Under the pieces are notes generated by a model, which was given only the letters and a program-made list of their open reading frames with translations, had not been told where the DNA came from and searched no databases. Shown piece by piece: positions 38,833-48,245 of a stretch of 64,000 nucleotides of DNA (positions are counted from its first letter, which is position 1; each line of letters begins with the position of its first letter). Both the position numbers and the translations under genes were made by a program. Location of the stretch: assembly GCF_002259485.1 (NCBI RefSeq), contig NZ_NPGA01000020.1:558001-622000 (forward strand), written 5' to 3'. The stretch is from Rhodococcus sp. 14-1411-2a (GTDB lineage Bacteria; Actinomycetota; Actinomycetes; Mycobacteriales; Mycobacteriaceae).

Positions 38833-39404
38833 TTGTCCGACCCTTCTTCCGGTGCTTCCACGTCCACGATCTCATCGGTGTTCGCGGGTGACGGCCTACT
38901 GCCGACCACGCCACCCGCCAGGTCCATCTCTTCGGCGCTCGGCCGGGAGAACTCCACCTGTACAACAGCTTTCACAACATCGGACAAGGCAACGGGGCGA
39001 GTCGACAGCGCACCCTTCTCCTTGATCACCACGGTGACCGAATCGCCGTCGAGTACCCCGACGCGACCGTCGAACTTGCCGTCGGCCAGTTCGATACGCA
39101 CTTTGCGTCCGCGAGCCCGACGCCAATGCCGTGCCTCGGTCAGTGGGCGGTCGATTCCGGGGGTGGTGACTTCCAACGTGTACGGAGCTTCCCCGAAATC
39201 CGTCACGGCATCGAAGGCATCCGAGATCTCGCGGCTCAGTTCCGGGAGAGCGTCGAGGTCGATTCCCTCTTCGCGATCGACCATGATCCGCACTGCACTG
39301 TGCTTTCCTGCGGCGACGACGTTCACGTCTTCGAGGTCGTAACCCCGTTCTCGAACGAGGTCGGCGAGCAGTTCGACAACCCTTTCCTTGGACGGAACAG
39401 GCAT
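38829..39404 (-). CDS. rimP: Ribosome maturation factor RimP
   Basis: A 191-residue RimP that acts in 30S assembly. [31 protein letters not shown] and [20 protein letters not shown] are the family marks, and an SH3-like C-terminal domain follows. The ATG at 39404 has GAGGAG nine bases upstream; the longer frame is unrelated. It leads the rimP-nusA-ylxR-infB cluster and is divergent from the lipoprotein gene at 39573. Confidence 0.95.
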   Translation of the reverse strand: MPVPSKERVVELLADLVRERGYDLEDVNVVAAGKHSAVRIMVDREEGIDLDALPELSREISDAFDAVTDFGEAPYTLEVTTPGIDRPLTEARHWRRARGRKVRIELADGKFDGRVGVLDGDSVTVVIKEKGALSTRPVALSDVVKAVVQVEFSRPSAEEMDLAGGVVGSRPSPANTDEIVDVEAPEEGSDK

Positions 39405-39572
39405 GTCGCGAACTCCTCGTGTGTAGTTGTGGGCGATCCGGCGTACGGCAGCAGGACTGCGTTTGGTGAACCAACAGCCTACCGCCCCGCAGGCAGTGCT
39501 CGTGACCACGATCGGCCGACGCGACACACGGGCACGGCACGTGCGAGCGCCGCGGTCTGGCACGATATCGGA

Positions 39573-40076
39573 GTGCCAACGCCGACCGTCCCCTTCGCGC
39601 TCAGTCGCCGCGGGTTGTTCCGACTCGCCGGCGTCGCTGCTCTGTCCGCGGCCACCGTGTCGACTGTTGCGGCCTGCGGTCAGGAGACGATCTCGGGTCC
39701 TGCCCTCGACACCCTGACTGCGCAGTTGCGCGCTGCCCGCGCCGACGCCGCGGATGCCACCGCGGCCGCGACGGTGATCGCCGACTACGCCGCCGCCCTG
39801 GGGATCGTTGCGGCGCAGCGGACCGAGCACGCCGATGCGCTCGACACCGAGATCGCCCGCGCCACCGGCGCCTCGACCGAGACGTCGTCGGTCACGGCCA
39901 CCACGACACCCGTTCCCACGACGCCGCCGCCCGATCTCGCCGCCGTGCGAGAGATGTTGACGGCCTCCGCTCGCAGCGCGGCAGATGCGGCTCGCAACGA
40001 AAGCGGTTACCGAGCAGGCCTTCTCGGTTCCATCAGCGCCTCGTGCACGGTCTCGGCCCTGGTGGTGCTGGCATGA
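39573..40076 (+). CDS. Tat-type lipoprotein, alanine-rich, ferritin-like
   Basis: A 167-residue predicted exported protein. The N-terminus has a twin-arginine motif ([11 protein letters not shown]) followed by a hydrophobic core ending in VAAC, so Tat export and lipidation at that cysteine are likely. The rest is helical and Ala-rich, with a Thr/Pro linker (about residues 105-122). [13 protein letters not shown] and [15 protein letters not shown] resemble ferritin-like helices. It corresponds by position to Rv2843. It overlaps the DUF4439 gene as ATGA, so the two probably act together. Confidence 0.7.
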   Translation: MPTPTVPFALSRRGLFRLAGVAALSAATVSTVAACGQETISGPALDTLTAQLRAARADAADATAAATVIADYAAALGIVAAQRTEHADALDTEIARATGASTETSSVTATTTPVPTTPPPDLAAVREMLTASARSAADAARNESGYRAGLLGSISASCTVSALVVLA

Positions 40077-40513
40077 GCGATCTCGGCCCGGAACAGCAAG
40101 GCCTCGTCGATGCACTGGCCGCCGAGTATGCGGCGGTGTTCGCCTACGGCGTCGTCGCGGCATTCTCCAATCCCACGCGAGCAGATCTGGTGGCGTCGAA
40201 CACTGCCGCCCACCGCGCGCGTCGAGACGCGACCATCGATGCACTCCGGGCGGCGAGTGTCACTGTGCCGCTGCCCGATCCGGCGTATGCGTCCCCGTTC
40301 CCGGTGACCGACGCGATCTCGGCCGCGCAGTTGGCCGCGCAAGCCGAGATCGACACCAGCATCGCGTGGCGTTCGCTGATCGAACGCAGCAGGTCGGGAG
40401 CGACCCGCGACATGGGTGTTCAAGCGCTGACCGACGCCGCGATTCGCCTCGCGACGTGGCAGCAAATTCTGGGAGTCAGTCCGTCGTCGACGGCATTTCC
40501 CGGCCAACCGTGA
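40073..40513 (+). CDS. DUF4439 ferritin-like protein
   Basis: A 146-residue four-helix protein of the DUF4439 ferritin-like family, corresponding by position to Rv2844. Helix 1 has [12 protein letters not shown], helix 2 [13 protein letters not shown] and helix 3 [14 protein letters not shown]. Some carboxylate and histidine positions of a di-iron site are present but the full set is not evident. No signal peptide. It overlaps the lipoprotein by four bases. Its last 38 bases overlap the 3' end of the convergent transporter gene. Confidence 0.8.
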   Translation: MSDLGPEQQGLVDALAAEYAAVFAYGVVAAFSNPTRADLVASNTAAHRARRDATIDALRAASVTVPLPDPAYASPFPVTDAISAAQLAAQAEIDTSIAWRSLIERSRSGATRDMGVQALTDAAIRLATWQQILGVSPSSTAFPGQP

Positions 40514-41930
40514 GCACGTGTGCCGATCCGACGGAACGCCCCGGCATGAACAACGCCGCCACCAGTCCGATCGCCACTGCCCCAGCGCCGACGAGCAGAG
40601 CGGGTGCCAAGGCGTCGGTGTAACCGGTGGGCGTCAGTGATCCACCGGCTCCGATGAACACCGCTGTCAATACCGCGATGCCGAGTGCGATACCCACCTC
40701 CCGCACAGTGGAGTTGGCGCTGCTGGCGGTGGCGTGATCGTCGTCCTTCATGTCCCGCAGCACTGCGGTGGCGGACGGTGCGAACGTCAGCCCCATGCCC
40801 ACTCCCGCCATCAGCAGGGCCGGGACCATCGACGAATACTCGGTGTCGGGTCCCAGGATCAGCGCCATCCACACGAGCGAGACCGACTGCAGCGACAGGC
40901 CGCCGACCAACAGCCCACGCAGTCCGACGCGCTCGGCAAGCAGACCTGCGATCGGTGCGACCACCATCGGTGCGGCGGTCCACGGCAGCGTGCGTAGGCC
41001 CGCCTGGAACGGCGTGTAGTTCATCACGATCTGCAGGTATTGCGCGAGGAGGAACACCGCCCCGAACATGCCGAGCGAGAACGTGATTCCGATGATGTTG
41101 GCGATGGTGAAGCTGCGCGAACGAAAGAGTGCGAGCGGCAGTACCGAGTGTCGGGTGCGCGAGGCGCGCAGAACGAACGCCACGAGCAGCACCGCCGAGC
41201 CGATGAAACCGGCGAGCACCGTGGCCGACGCCCACCCGTCGTCGTTGCCGTGGACCACCGCCCACACCAGGAGGAAGACACCGCCGCCTGCGAGGACCAC
41301 GCCGGGCAGATCGAGCGGTTGGATGCGCCCTGCTGTTTCCTTCAGCGCGACGTACGCCAGCGGAACTGCGAAGAGGGCCACCGGAACGTTGATCCAGAAG
41401 ATCGCCTGCCAGGAAATCCCGTCGACGACGGCTCCGCCGACCACCGGTCCCAGCGCGACGCCGAGTCCGGAGACTCCACCCCAGATCCCGATTGCCATCG
41501 CGCGCTTGCCCACCGGTACCACCGCGGCGAGCAACGCCAGGGACAACGGCATGATCGCGGCGGCACCGATTCCCTGCACGGCGCGCGCGGCGATAAGCAT
41601 CGCTGGACTCGCAGCGAGCGCGCTGGCCACCGAGGCAAGAGTGAAGACCGCGATGCCGCCGAGGAATACCGCGCGCCTGCCCCACCTGTCGCCGAGCGTC
41701 GCCGCCGTCAGCATGAAGGTGGCGAAGCTGAGGGTGTACGCGTTGAGGAACCACTGCAGTTGTCCGACAGAGGCGTTCAGGTCCTGCTGGATGACCGGTA
41801 GTGCGCTGGTCATCACCAGATTGTCGAGGGTTGCCATGAACATCGGCAGGGATGCTGCGAGGATGCCGAGCCACACGGGAACGTTCCGAGTGGCGGGCTG
41901 CACTGCAGGTGGAGAGTCTGTGGCGGTCAT
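40476..41930 (-). CDS. DHA2 family (14-helix) drug efflux MFS transporter
   Basis: A 484-residue major facilitator with about 14 hydrophobic helices. LPMFMATLDNLVMTSALPVIQQDL at helix 1, TLGDRWGRRAVFLGG (motif A) and GVALGPVVGGAVVDG (motif C) mark the EmrB/QacA-type drug/proton antiporters. The divergent TetR regulator and a shared operator region make substrate-induced efflux likely. The final 38 bases overlap the DUF4439 gene tail to tail. Confidence 0.92.
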   Translation of the reverse strand: MTATDSPPAVQPATRNVPVWLGILAASLPMFMATLDNLVMTSALPVIQQDLNASVGQLQWFLNAYTLSFATFMLTAATLGDRWGRRAVFLGGIAVFTLASVASALAASPAMLIAARAVQGIGAAAIMPLSLALLAAVVPVGKRAMAIGIWGGVSGLGVALGPVVGGAVVDGISWQAIFWINVPVALFAVPLAYVALKETAGRIQPLDLPGVVLAGGGVFLLVWAVVHGNDDGWASATVLAGFIGSAVLLVAFVLRASRTRHSVLPLALFRSRSFTIANIIGITFSLGMFGAVFLLAQYLQIVMNYTPFQAGLRTLPWTAAPMVVAPIAGLLAERVGLRGLLVGGLSLQSVSLVWMALILGPDTEYSSMVPALLMAGVGMGLTFAPSATAVLRDMKDDDHATASSANSTVREVGIALGIAVLTAVFIGAGGSLTPTGYTDALAPALLVGAGAVAIGLVAALFMPGRSVGSAHVLTVGREMPSTTD

Positions 41931-41960
41931 TGTGGTCGTCCCGTCTCACGCTTGTAAGCA

Positions 41961-41980
41961 TCGAATGATTACTTATTCGA
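41961..41980. promoter_or_regulatory. Inverted repeat in the transporter-tetR spacer
   Basis: TCGAAT and ATTCGA are exact inverted repeats separated by eight bases. It lies 31-50 bases upstream of the transporter start. It may be a second regulator site or part of the transporter promoter. Confidence 0.4.
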
Positions 41981-41988
41981 GACCGTAA

Positions 41989-42004
41989 GTTATCAACTGA
42001 TAAC
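41989..42004. promoter_or_regulatory. TetR-type operator overlapping the tetR -10 box
   Basis: GTTATCAACTGATAAC is a perfect seven-base inverted repeat with a two-base centre. Its right arm overlaps TAACCT (42001-42006), a TANNNT box six bases before the tetR ATG. Bound repressor would therefore block its own transcription. Confidence 0.65.
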
Positions 42005-42012
42005 CTGTCAAC

Positions 42013-42621
42013 ATGTCCGACCCGTCAGCGCCCAAGCCCAGAGCCACCCGCATGGATGCGGCCGACCGCCGAGAGCTCGTGCTCGACGCAGCGATGCGCG
42101 CGTTCGCGCGCGGGGGTTACGCCGGCACCAGTACCGATGCGGTCGCGAAGGAAGCGGGCGTCTCTCAGCCGTATGTGGTCCGCATGTTCGGCACCAAGGT
42201 CGAGTTGTTTCGTCTGGTGTTCCAACGCTCCGTCGACGGCATCATGGCCGCGTTCGATGCCGTGCTGGCGGCGGGCCCGCTCGACCCCGACGACGACAGC
42301 ACCTGGGCGAATCTCGGTTCCGCCTATGCCGATCTGGTGGCCGATCGCGACCTGTTGATGGTCATGATGCACGGATTCGGCGCAGGCTCGGTACCCGAGA
42401 TCGGCCGGGCAGCCCGGGAGGGAATGGGTGCCATCTACGGCCAGATACGTGCCGGCACAGGTTGTTCCGAGGATCAGGCACGGCAGTTCATCGCGCACGG
42501 GATGCTGCTCAACGTCCTCATGTCGATGCAGGCGCTCGAGCATCCGAACGACAGCGCCGGACTGCACGAGATGACGGTGTGCGCGTTCGGAACCAATCTG
42601 GTCCCGGCCGATCCCGGCTGA
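42013..42621 (+). CDS. TetR/AcrR family regulator
   Basis: A 202-residue TetR-family repressor. The helix-turn-helix spans about residues 20-62 (VLDAAMRAFARGGYAGTSTD, then EAGVSQPYVVRMFG). The C-terminal ligand domain is unlike any I can name. It is divergent from the DHA2 transporter and most likely controls it. The ATG has a TAACCT box six bases upstream and no ribosome site, suggesting a leaderless transcript. Confidence 0.92.
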   Translation: MSDPSAPKPRATRMDAADRRELVLDAAMRAFARGGYAGTSTDAVAKEAGVSQPYVVRMFGTKVELFRLVFQRSVDGIMAAFDAVLAAGPLDPDDDSTWANLGSAYADLVADRDLLMVMMHGFGAGSVPEIGRAAREGMGAIYGQIRAGTGCSEDQARQFIAHGMLLNVLMSMQALEHPNDSAGLHEMTVCAFGTNLVPADPG

Positions 42622-42630
42622 GCGTCGGCG

Positions 42631-44355
42631 CTAGGGACGCATCTCGTACCGACCGTCGTACGAGACGACCTCGTTCCAGACCGTCTCGAAACGCCCCGCG
42701 TCGACCACCGGCTTGCGAATCGAATCGAGCGCCCATTGCTGTTGCGCTCCAGTCGATGACGGCTTCCCGTACAGCGCGACGGCATAGCCGGAGAAGTCTC
42801 TGATCTGGAAGTCGAAGATCTGGTCCATCATCTCGGACGAGATCTCGTCGGCCTGCTCGAGCAGAAGGTGACCGTAGACCACGAGCGAGAACAGGTGACC
42901 CACCACCAGCAGGAAATCGAGGTCCTTCTGCTGGGACTCGTCGGGCGCACACTCGGCGAGGAACGAGGTGAATGCCTGTGCCTGCTCGTAGAAGCGTCCC
43001 ACATTGGGGATGCCGGAGTGCTTCTCGTACAGCGGCTTCCAGTCGTGGAACCGCACCGAACTCGCACCGCGGGCCGGCCCCTGGGCGAAGAAGAAGCTGT
43101 CGTCGACCGGCTCGGTTCGGGTACCGACGTCCGGATAGTCGGTGGGCGAGAACATGTAGGCCGGCATGAATTTGAGCATCAGCGCCACGTTGACGTGCAC
43201 CGTGCCCTCGAGCTTGGGCAGTGTTCCGATCAGCTGGGCGGCTTCGCGGAAGTAGGTGTTCTTCTCGTAGCCCTTGGCCGCGATGACGTCGTGCAGCAGC
43301 CGCACGACGGTTTCGCCCTCCGAGGTCACCTTCGCCTTCGTCATCGGGTTGAACAGCAGGTAGCGCCGGTCCTCGGGCCCTGCGGCACGGAAGTAGTCCA
43401 GTGCCCGCGCACTGAAGAGCTTCATCGCGATCAAGCGCGAATAGGCATCGACGAACGCACTGCGCACGTGCGGAAAGTCGGTGACCCGATTGCCGTACAG
43501 AATTCTGTTGTTCGCATGCGTGATCGCCTCGTGGAAGGCGTGCTCACAGATGCCGATGGATCCGGTGCACAGGTTGAACTTTCCGACGTTGACCGTGTTG
43601 AGAGCTGCCGAGAACGCGTCGGCACCGGTGTGCAGGATGTCCTGTCGCCGGACGGGGTAGTTCTCGAGTGCGAACGTGCTGACGTACATCTGACCGTGAA
43701 CGACGCTCTCGCGGAGCCGATAGGCCGGGTGCGCACTGTCGGCCACGAAGAACACGTACGAATCGGGTCCGTCCAGGTCGGTGCGTCGGCCGAACACCGA
43801 GACCATGCCCGCGACGTTGCCGTTCCCGATGTAGTACTTCTCCCCCGACGCGGTGAACTCGAGTTCGGAGTCCTCGGGCGTGGGCGTCAACAGCATGTCG
43901 GTGGAGTAGACGTCGGCTCCGTGTGCGCGCTCGGACAGTCCGAACGCCATCACACCGCCGCGGTCCAGCTCGCGTGCGGCGCGGCGTTTGGCGTCGTCGT
44001 TGGCACTCATCCAGATGGGCCCGAGACCCAGCACGGTGACCTGCCAGGTGTACCAGTAGGCCAGACCGTAGAACCCGAGAACCTCGCTCAGCGCGGCGTT
44101 GCGAGCAGCGTCCCATCGCGTGTTCGGCAGTCCCTCCGCATAAGCGGCTGGCGTGGAGAAGGTTGCGAACAGCTTCTGCTCGGCGACGAATTCGAGAAAG
44201 TCGGCCGGCCAGACGCTGTCCAGATCGTCCGCCAGAAGCCTGCCTTTGCCGCGACTCTCGAACCACTCGATCAATGCACGCAATTGTCGGCGAGAATCCT
44301 CGTCGAGCTCGGCCGGATCGAAGGTTGTCGGATCGAACAGCGCATACTGAGCCAC
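42631..44355 (-). CDS. Acyl-CoA dehydrogenase family protein, long form
   Basis: A 574-residue acyl-CoA dehydrogenase-like flavoprotein, longer than the usual ~380. The FAD-binding middle part shows AFGLSERAHGADVYS and FTASGEKYYIGNG, and the helical C-terminal part has CTGSIGICEHAFHEAITHAN. An extra ~150 residues with MLKFMPAYMFSPTDYPD and a further helical region follow. I cannot assign the catalytic base or substrate. The GTG has GAGAGGT upstream. The gene stands alone between proS and the tetR gene. Confidence 0.78.
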   Translation of the reverse strand: MAQYALFDPTTFDPAELDEDSRRQLRALIEWFESRGKGRLLADDLDSVWPADFLEFVAEQKLFATFSTPAAYAEGLPNTRWDAARNAALSEVLGFYGLAYWYTWQVTVLGLGPIWMSANDDAKRRAARELDRGGVMAFGLSERAHGADVYSTDMLLTPTPEDSELEFTASGEKYYIGNGNVAGMVSVFGRRTDLDGPDSYVFFVADSAHPAYRLRESVVHGQMYVSTFALENYPVRRQDILHTGADAFSAALNTVNVGKFNLCTGSIGICEHAFHEAITHANNRILYGNRVTDFPHVRSAFVDAYSRLIAMKLFSARALDYFRAAGPEDRRYLLFNPMTKAKVTSEGETVVRLLHDVIAAKGYEKNTYFREAAQLIGTLPKLEGTVHVNVALMLKFMPAYMFSPTDYPDVGTRTEPVDDSFFFAQGPARGASSVRFHDWKPLYEKHSGIPNVGRFYEQAQAFTSFLAECAPDESQQKDLDFLLVVGHLFSLVVYGHLLLEQADEISSEMMDQIFDFQIRDFSGYAVALYGKPSSTGAQQQWALDSIRKPVVDAGRFETVWNEVVSYDGRYEMRP

Positions 44356-44430
44356 GGTGTGACCTCTCCTAGTCGTTGCCCCGAAGCTACCAGCGGGTAA
44401 ACGACCGCGCAGAAAGATCGCGAGACTGTT

Positions 44431-46182
44431 CTACGGGGTGTTTCGCACGGCCTTGACGATCTCCTCGACCGCCGAGTCGATGTCGAGTTCGCGACTCTCA
44501 CCGCTGAAGCGATCACGGATCTCGACCTTGCCGTCGGCCCAACCGCGGCCGAGAACGACCACGAGCGGAACACCGATCAGTTCCGAGTCCTTGAACTTCA
44601 CTCCTGGCGAGGCCTTGCGATCGTCGAACAACACCTCGATGCCCTGTGTATCGAGTTGTGTCGCAATCGATTCCGCGCCCGCGCGAGCAGCGTCGTCCTT
44701 GTTCGCGATCACCAGGTGGACATCGGCAGGTGCGACCTCCGACGGCCACCGCAGGCCCTTGTCGTCGTGCATCTGCTCGGCGATCACGGCGACCAGACGC
44801 GAGACGCCGACGCCGTAGGAACCCTGAGTCAGGCGAACCGGCTTGCCGGTCTCGCCGAGCACGTCGACGGAGAACGCGTCGGTGTACTTGTAGCCGAGCT
44901 GGAAGATGTGCCCGATCTCGATTCCGCGAGCACTGACGAGCGGTCCACGACCGTCGGGAGACATGTCGCCGTCACGCACCTCGGCTGCTTCGATGGTGCC
45001 GTCGGGGACGAAATCGCGACCGGCGACGAGGTTCACCACGTGCTTGCCCTTGACATCCGCGCCGGTGATCCACGACGTGCCGTCGACCACCCGGGGATCG
45101 ACGAGGTAGCGAACTCCGTTGGCCTGCAACGCGCGAGGCCCGATGTATCCCTTGACGAGGAACGGATTGGCTGCGAAGTCCGCGTCGGTCAGAAGAGCGA
45201 ACTCGGCCGGCTCCAGCGACGCCTCGAGGCGCTTCTCGTCGACCTCGCGGTCACCGGGTAGGCCGACGGCGAGCAGTTCCCACTCACCTTCGGCACCCCG
45301 CACCTTGAGCAAGATGTTCTTCAGCGTGTCCGCGCCGGTGACGGTGCGTCCGAGATCGGCGGAGTTGGCCCACTCCACCAGGGTCGCGATGGTGGGGGTG
45401 TCGCCGGTCTCGTGATCGACGGCAGCGGGCTGCCCCTCGATGGGCAGCGGCGCAGGTGCCGGAGTGGTGACGGCCTCGACGTTGGCCGCGTATCCCGACT
45501 CGATGCAGCGCACGTAGGTGTCCTCACCGATGTCGCTCTCGGCGAGGAATTCCTCGGAGGCGCTGCCGCCCATGGCACCGGACGTGGCGGCGACGATGAC
45601 GTAGCTGACACCGAGGCGGGCGAAGATGCGCTGGTACGCCTCGCGGTGGGCGGCGTAGGACTTCTTCAGTCCGTCCTCGTCCATGTCGAAGGAGTACGAG
45701 TCCTTCATCACGAACTCGCGGCCGCGAAGAATGCCTGCGCGGGGACGCTCTTCGTCGCGGTACTTGGTCTGAATCTGGTACAGAGTGACCGGCAGGTCCT
45801 TGTACGAGTTGTACTCGGCCTTGACCGTCAGCGCGAACAGTTCCTCGTGGGTGGGACCGAGCAGCATGTCGTTGCCCTTGCGATCCTGCAACCGGAACAG
45901 GGCGTCGCCGTATTCGGTCCACCGATTGGTGGTCTCGTACGGCTCGCGCGGCAGCAGTGCGGGCAGGGATATCTCCTGTGCACCGATGGCGTTCATCTCC
46001 TCGCGCACGACACGCTCTACCTGGCGCAGCACCCGCAGACCCAGCGGCAGCCAGGAGTAGACGCCCGGCGCGATACGACGGACGTAGCCGGCGCGGACCA
46101 ACAGCTTGTGGCTGTCGACCTCGGCGTCGGCCGGGTCGTCGCGAAGGGTACGAAGGAACAACTGCGAAAGACGGGTGATCAC
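44431..46182 (-). CDS. proS: Prolyl-tRNA synthetase (bacterial type)
   Basis: A 583-residue class II synthetase that charges tRNA-Pro. [44 protein letters not shown] (motif 2 region) and [21 protein letters not shown] are present. The insertion (editing) domain occupies about residues 225-400. [17 protein letters not shown] gives motif 3 and a normal anticodon-binding domain ends the protein. The GTG has TAGTCT eight bases upstream, suggesting a near-leaderless mRNA. Confidence 0.97.
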   Translation of the reverse strand: MITRLSQLFLRTLRDDPADAEVDSHKLLVRAGYVRRIAPGVYSWLPLGLRVLRQVERVVREEMNAIGAQEISLPALLPREPYETTNRWTEYGDALFRLQDRKGNDMLLGPTHEELFALTVKAEYNSYKDLPVTLYQIQTKYRDEERPRAGILRGREFVMKDSYSFDMDEDGLKKSYAAHREAYQRIFARLGVSYVIVAATSGAMGGSASEEFLAESDIGEDTYVRCIESGYAANVEAVTTPAPAPLPIEGQPAAVDHETGDTPTIATLVEWANSADLGRTVTGADTLKNILLKVRGAEGEWELLAVGLPGDREVDEKRLEASLEPAEFALLTDADFAANPFLVKGYIGPRALQANGVRYLVDPRVVDGTSWITGADVKGKHVVNLVAGRDFVPDGTIEAAEVRDGDMSPDGRGPLVSARGIEIGHIFQLGYKYTDAFSVDVLGETGKPVRLTQGSYGVGVSRLVAVIAEQMHDDKGLRWPSEVAPADVHLVIANKDDAARAGAESIATQLDTQGIEVLFDDRKASPGVKFKDSELIGVPLVVVLGRGWADGKVEIRDRFSGESRELDIDSAVEEIVKAVRNTP

Positions 46183-46190
46183 GGGTTGTC

Positions 46191-46196
46191 AGACTA
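46191..46196 (-). promoter_or_regulatory. Candidate -10 box of proS
   Basis: On the minus strand TAGTCT is followed by eight bases and the proS GTG. It is divergent from the yaaA box at 46239-46244, 43 bases away. Confidence 0.4.
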
Positions 46197-46238
46197 GTCG
46201 CTCCTGCAGTGCCTGTGAGCAGGCGGCCGTACAGTGAG

Positions 46239-46244
46239 TAGCCT
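46239..46244 (+). promoter_or_regulatory. Leaderless-type -10 box of yaaA
   Basis: TAGCCT is followed by seven bases and the GTG at 46252. This favours 46252 over the upstream GTG at 46234, which would lie before the transcription start. Confidence 0.5.
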
Positions 46245-46251
46245 CGAGCCC

Positions 46252-46995
46252 GTGCTGATTCTGCTGCCTCCCTCCGAGACGAAGTCCGACGGCGGTTCCG
46301 GAGCACCTCTCGATCTGGACCGACTGTCGTTGGCCTCGCTGACTCCGCTTCGTCGAAAGCTCGCCGACGCGCTGGTGGAATTGTCCGCCGACGTCGACGC
46401 GTCGATCGCGGCGCTCGGCCTGGGCCCCACCCAGGTGGACGAGATCGAACGCAACGCCCGGTTGTGGACCTCACCCACCACACCTGCGCTGCAGCGGTAC
46501 ACCGGCGTGCTCTACGACGCCCTCGACGCGGCGTCGTTCACCCGGGCCGGTCGCGCCCGAGCGGACGCGCGGCTGTGGATCGGCTCGGCCCTGTTCGGAG
46601 CCGTCCGTGCCTGCGACCCGATTCCGTACTACCGACTCTCCGGTGGATCGACCGTTCCGAATTTCGGCACCCTGCGCTCACACTGGAAGCCCGAACTCTC
46701 CGACGCCATCGACGCCGAGGACGAGGGGATCGTCGTCGACCTCCGATCCGGCACCTACCAGCAGCTCGGTCCCGTCCCCGGTGCGATCACCGCCACGGTG
46801 CTCACCGAGAAGCCCGACGGCACCCGTTCGGTGGTGAGCCACTTCAACAAGCATCACAAGGGCCTGCTGGCACGCGCGTTGACTCTGACCACCGCCGAGC
46901 CGAAGGACGTGAAAGCCGTTGCGCGCGTGGCGTCCAAGGCCGGACTGCGAGTCGAAGTGGCATCGAGCACCGAATTGATCGTGCTAACCGAATGA
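46252..46995 (+). CDS. yaaA: YaaA family peroxide-stress protein
   Basis: A 247-residue YaaA/DUF328 protein. In E. coli YaaA limits free iron and DNA damage under hydrogen peroxide. VLILLPPSETKSDGG is the family start, with YTGVLYDALDAASF, PYYRLSGGSTVP and VVSHFNKHHKGLLARAL later. The GTG at 46252 was chosen because the product then begins at the conserved core and the start lies seven bases after a TANNNT box. It overlaps the next gene as ATGA. Confidence 0.88.
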   Translation: MLILLPPSETKSDGGSGAPLDLDRLSLASLTPLRRKLADALVELSADVDASIAALGLGPTQVDEIERNARLWTSPTTPALQRYTGVLYDALDAASFTRAGRARADARLWIGSALFGAVRACDPIPYYRLSGGSTVPNFGTLRSHWKPELSDAIDAEDEGIVVDLRSGTYQQLGPVPGAITATVLTEKPDGTRSVVSHFNKHHKGLLARALTLTTAEPKDVKAVARVASKAGLRVEVASSTELIVLTE

Positions 46996-48203
46996 GCGAG
47001 ATTCCTGGACTGCTCCGCCGCGGCGCCGACGCCTCGGTCGGCAAGACCAAGAGCCAACGCGTCGCCGACGACGTCGCGGATCGACTGGTCTCGATGGACG
47101 CGACCGAACTCGGCTCTCGCGCGCTGACGAACATGATCGAGACGATGTACGAAAACGGTTGGCAGCCCATGGATCTGGTGCACGTCGTGCGGCGTCAGCA
47201 CACGGTGGCCGTGGCCGATCTCGCTGCCGCGGTACTGCTGCATCAGGCCGATCTCGCCGACGCGGACTCGCGGGCTCCACAGGACTGGGTGGATCAGATG
47301 TCCACGATCTGCGAGCAGTTCCCGAAGGTTGCGGCCCGGGTCGAGGCCACGCCCGATTTCCTGACCGCGTACCTGACCTCTTCCCGTAAGACCGATTACA
47401 TCGCGGCCAGTGATCAGTGGCTCGACGTACTCACCCTGCTCGGTCGATGGCAGACACTCCCCCGTTGGCCTCAGCTCGGCCCGAAACCGTCCCAGTGGCC
47501 GCGCACTCGTCCCACGGTGACGGGTGTTTCCGGTTCCGACTCCCCGAACACCAAGATGCTGAGCAAGATTCGCGGCTTACTGGCCAAGGCCGACGCCACG
47601 GACTTCGAGGAGGAGGCCGAGACGCTGACGGCCAAGGCGCAGGAGTTGATGACGCGCTACTCCATCGACACCATGTTGCTCTCGCAGGGCCACATCGATA
47701 TTCACGGCCGACGCGTTCATGTCGACGGCCCGCATGCCCCGGCCAAGGCGCAGCTGTTGCACGTCGTCGGAACCGCCAACCGCGTCAAGGCGATCTGGGA
47801 CCCGGAGTTCGCCGTCGCAACTCTGGTCGGAGCGCCGGTGGACGTGGAGCAAACCGAGTTGCTGTTCACCTCTCTGCTCGTTCAGGCCACACGCGCCCTC
47901 GGGCATTCACCGCAGGCGAAGAAGCGCAAGAAGGCCGGATCGGCGGCGTTCGGCAAGGCATTCCTGTACGCGTACGCCGTCCGTATCGGAGACCGTCTGA
48001 CCGACGCCGATGCGAACGCCCTCGAGGAGGCGAGTCACGAATCCGGTGATCTACTACCGATACTCGCCGCACAGACCGTCGCCGTCGAAGCCGAATTCGA
48101 TCGACTGTTCCCGACGGCGAAGCCGATGCGCGGCCCACGCCTGGACGCCGAGGGATGGGATTCGGGCCAGGCTGCGGCGGATCGGGCCGATCTCTCGCGC
48201 TGA
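46992..48203 (+). CDS. DUF2786 domain protein
   Basis: A 403-residue soluble protein with a DUF2786 domain near the middle (MLSKIRGLLAKADATDFEEE, then TLTAKAQELMTRYSID). The N-terminal ~170 residues are helical. The C-terminal ~180 residues include a VVGTANRVKAIWDPEFAVATL segment and a basic KKRKKAGSAAFGKAF stretch. Function is unknown. Overlap with yaaA suggests joint expression, perhaps in oxidative stress (inference). Confidence 0.78.
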   Translation: MSEIPGLLRRGADASVGKTKSQRVADDVADRLVSMDATELGSRALTNMIETMYENGWQPMDLVHVVRRQHTVAVADLAAAVLLHQADLADADSRAPQDWVDQMSTICEQFPKVAARVEATPDFLTAYLTSSRKTDYIAASDQWLDVLTLLGRWQTLPRWPQLGPKPSQWPRTRPTVTGVSGSDSPNTKMLSKIRGLLAKADATDFEEEAETLTAKAQELMTRYSIDTMLLSQGHIDIHGRRVHVDGPHAPAKAQLLHVVGTANRVKAIWDPEFAVATLVGAPVDVEQTELLFTSLLVQATRALGHSPQAKKRKKAGSAAFGKAFLYAYAVRIGDRLTDADANALEEASHESGDLLPILAAQTVAVEAEFDRLFPTAKPMRGPRLDAEGWDSGQAAADRADLSR

Positions 48204-48245
48204 GGTATGTGAGTCGACCGCCCGTTCGCAAGGCAAAATGGTTCT

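Noticed and set aside
36523-39342. A 939-codon plus-strand frame opposite infB, ylxR, nusA and rimP
   Set aside because: It spans four conserved minus-strand genes and has no domain pattern of its own.
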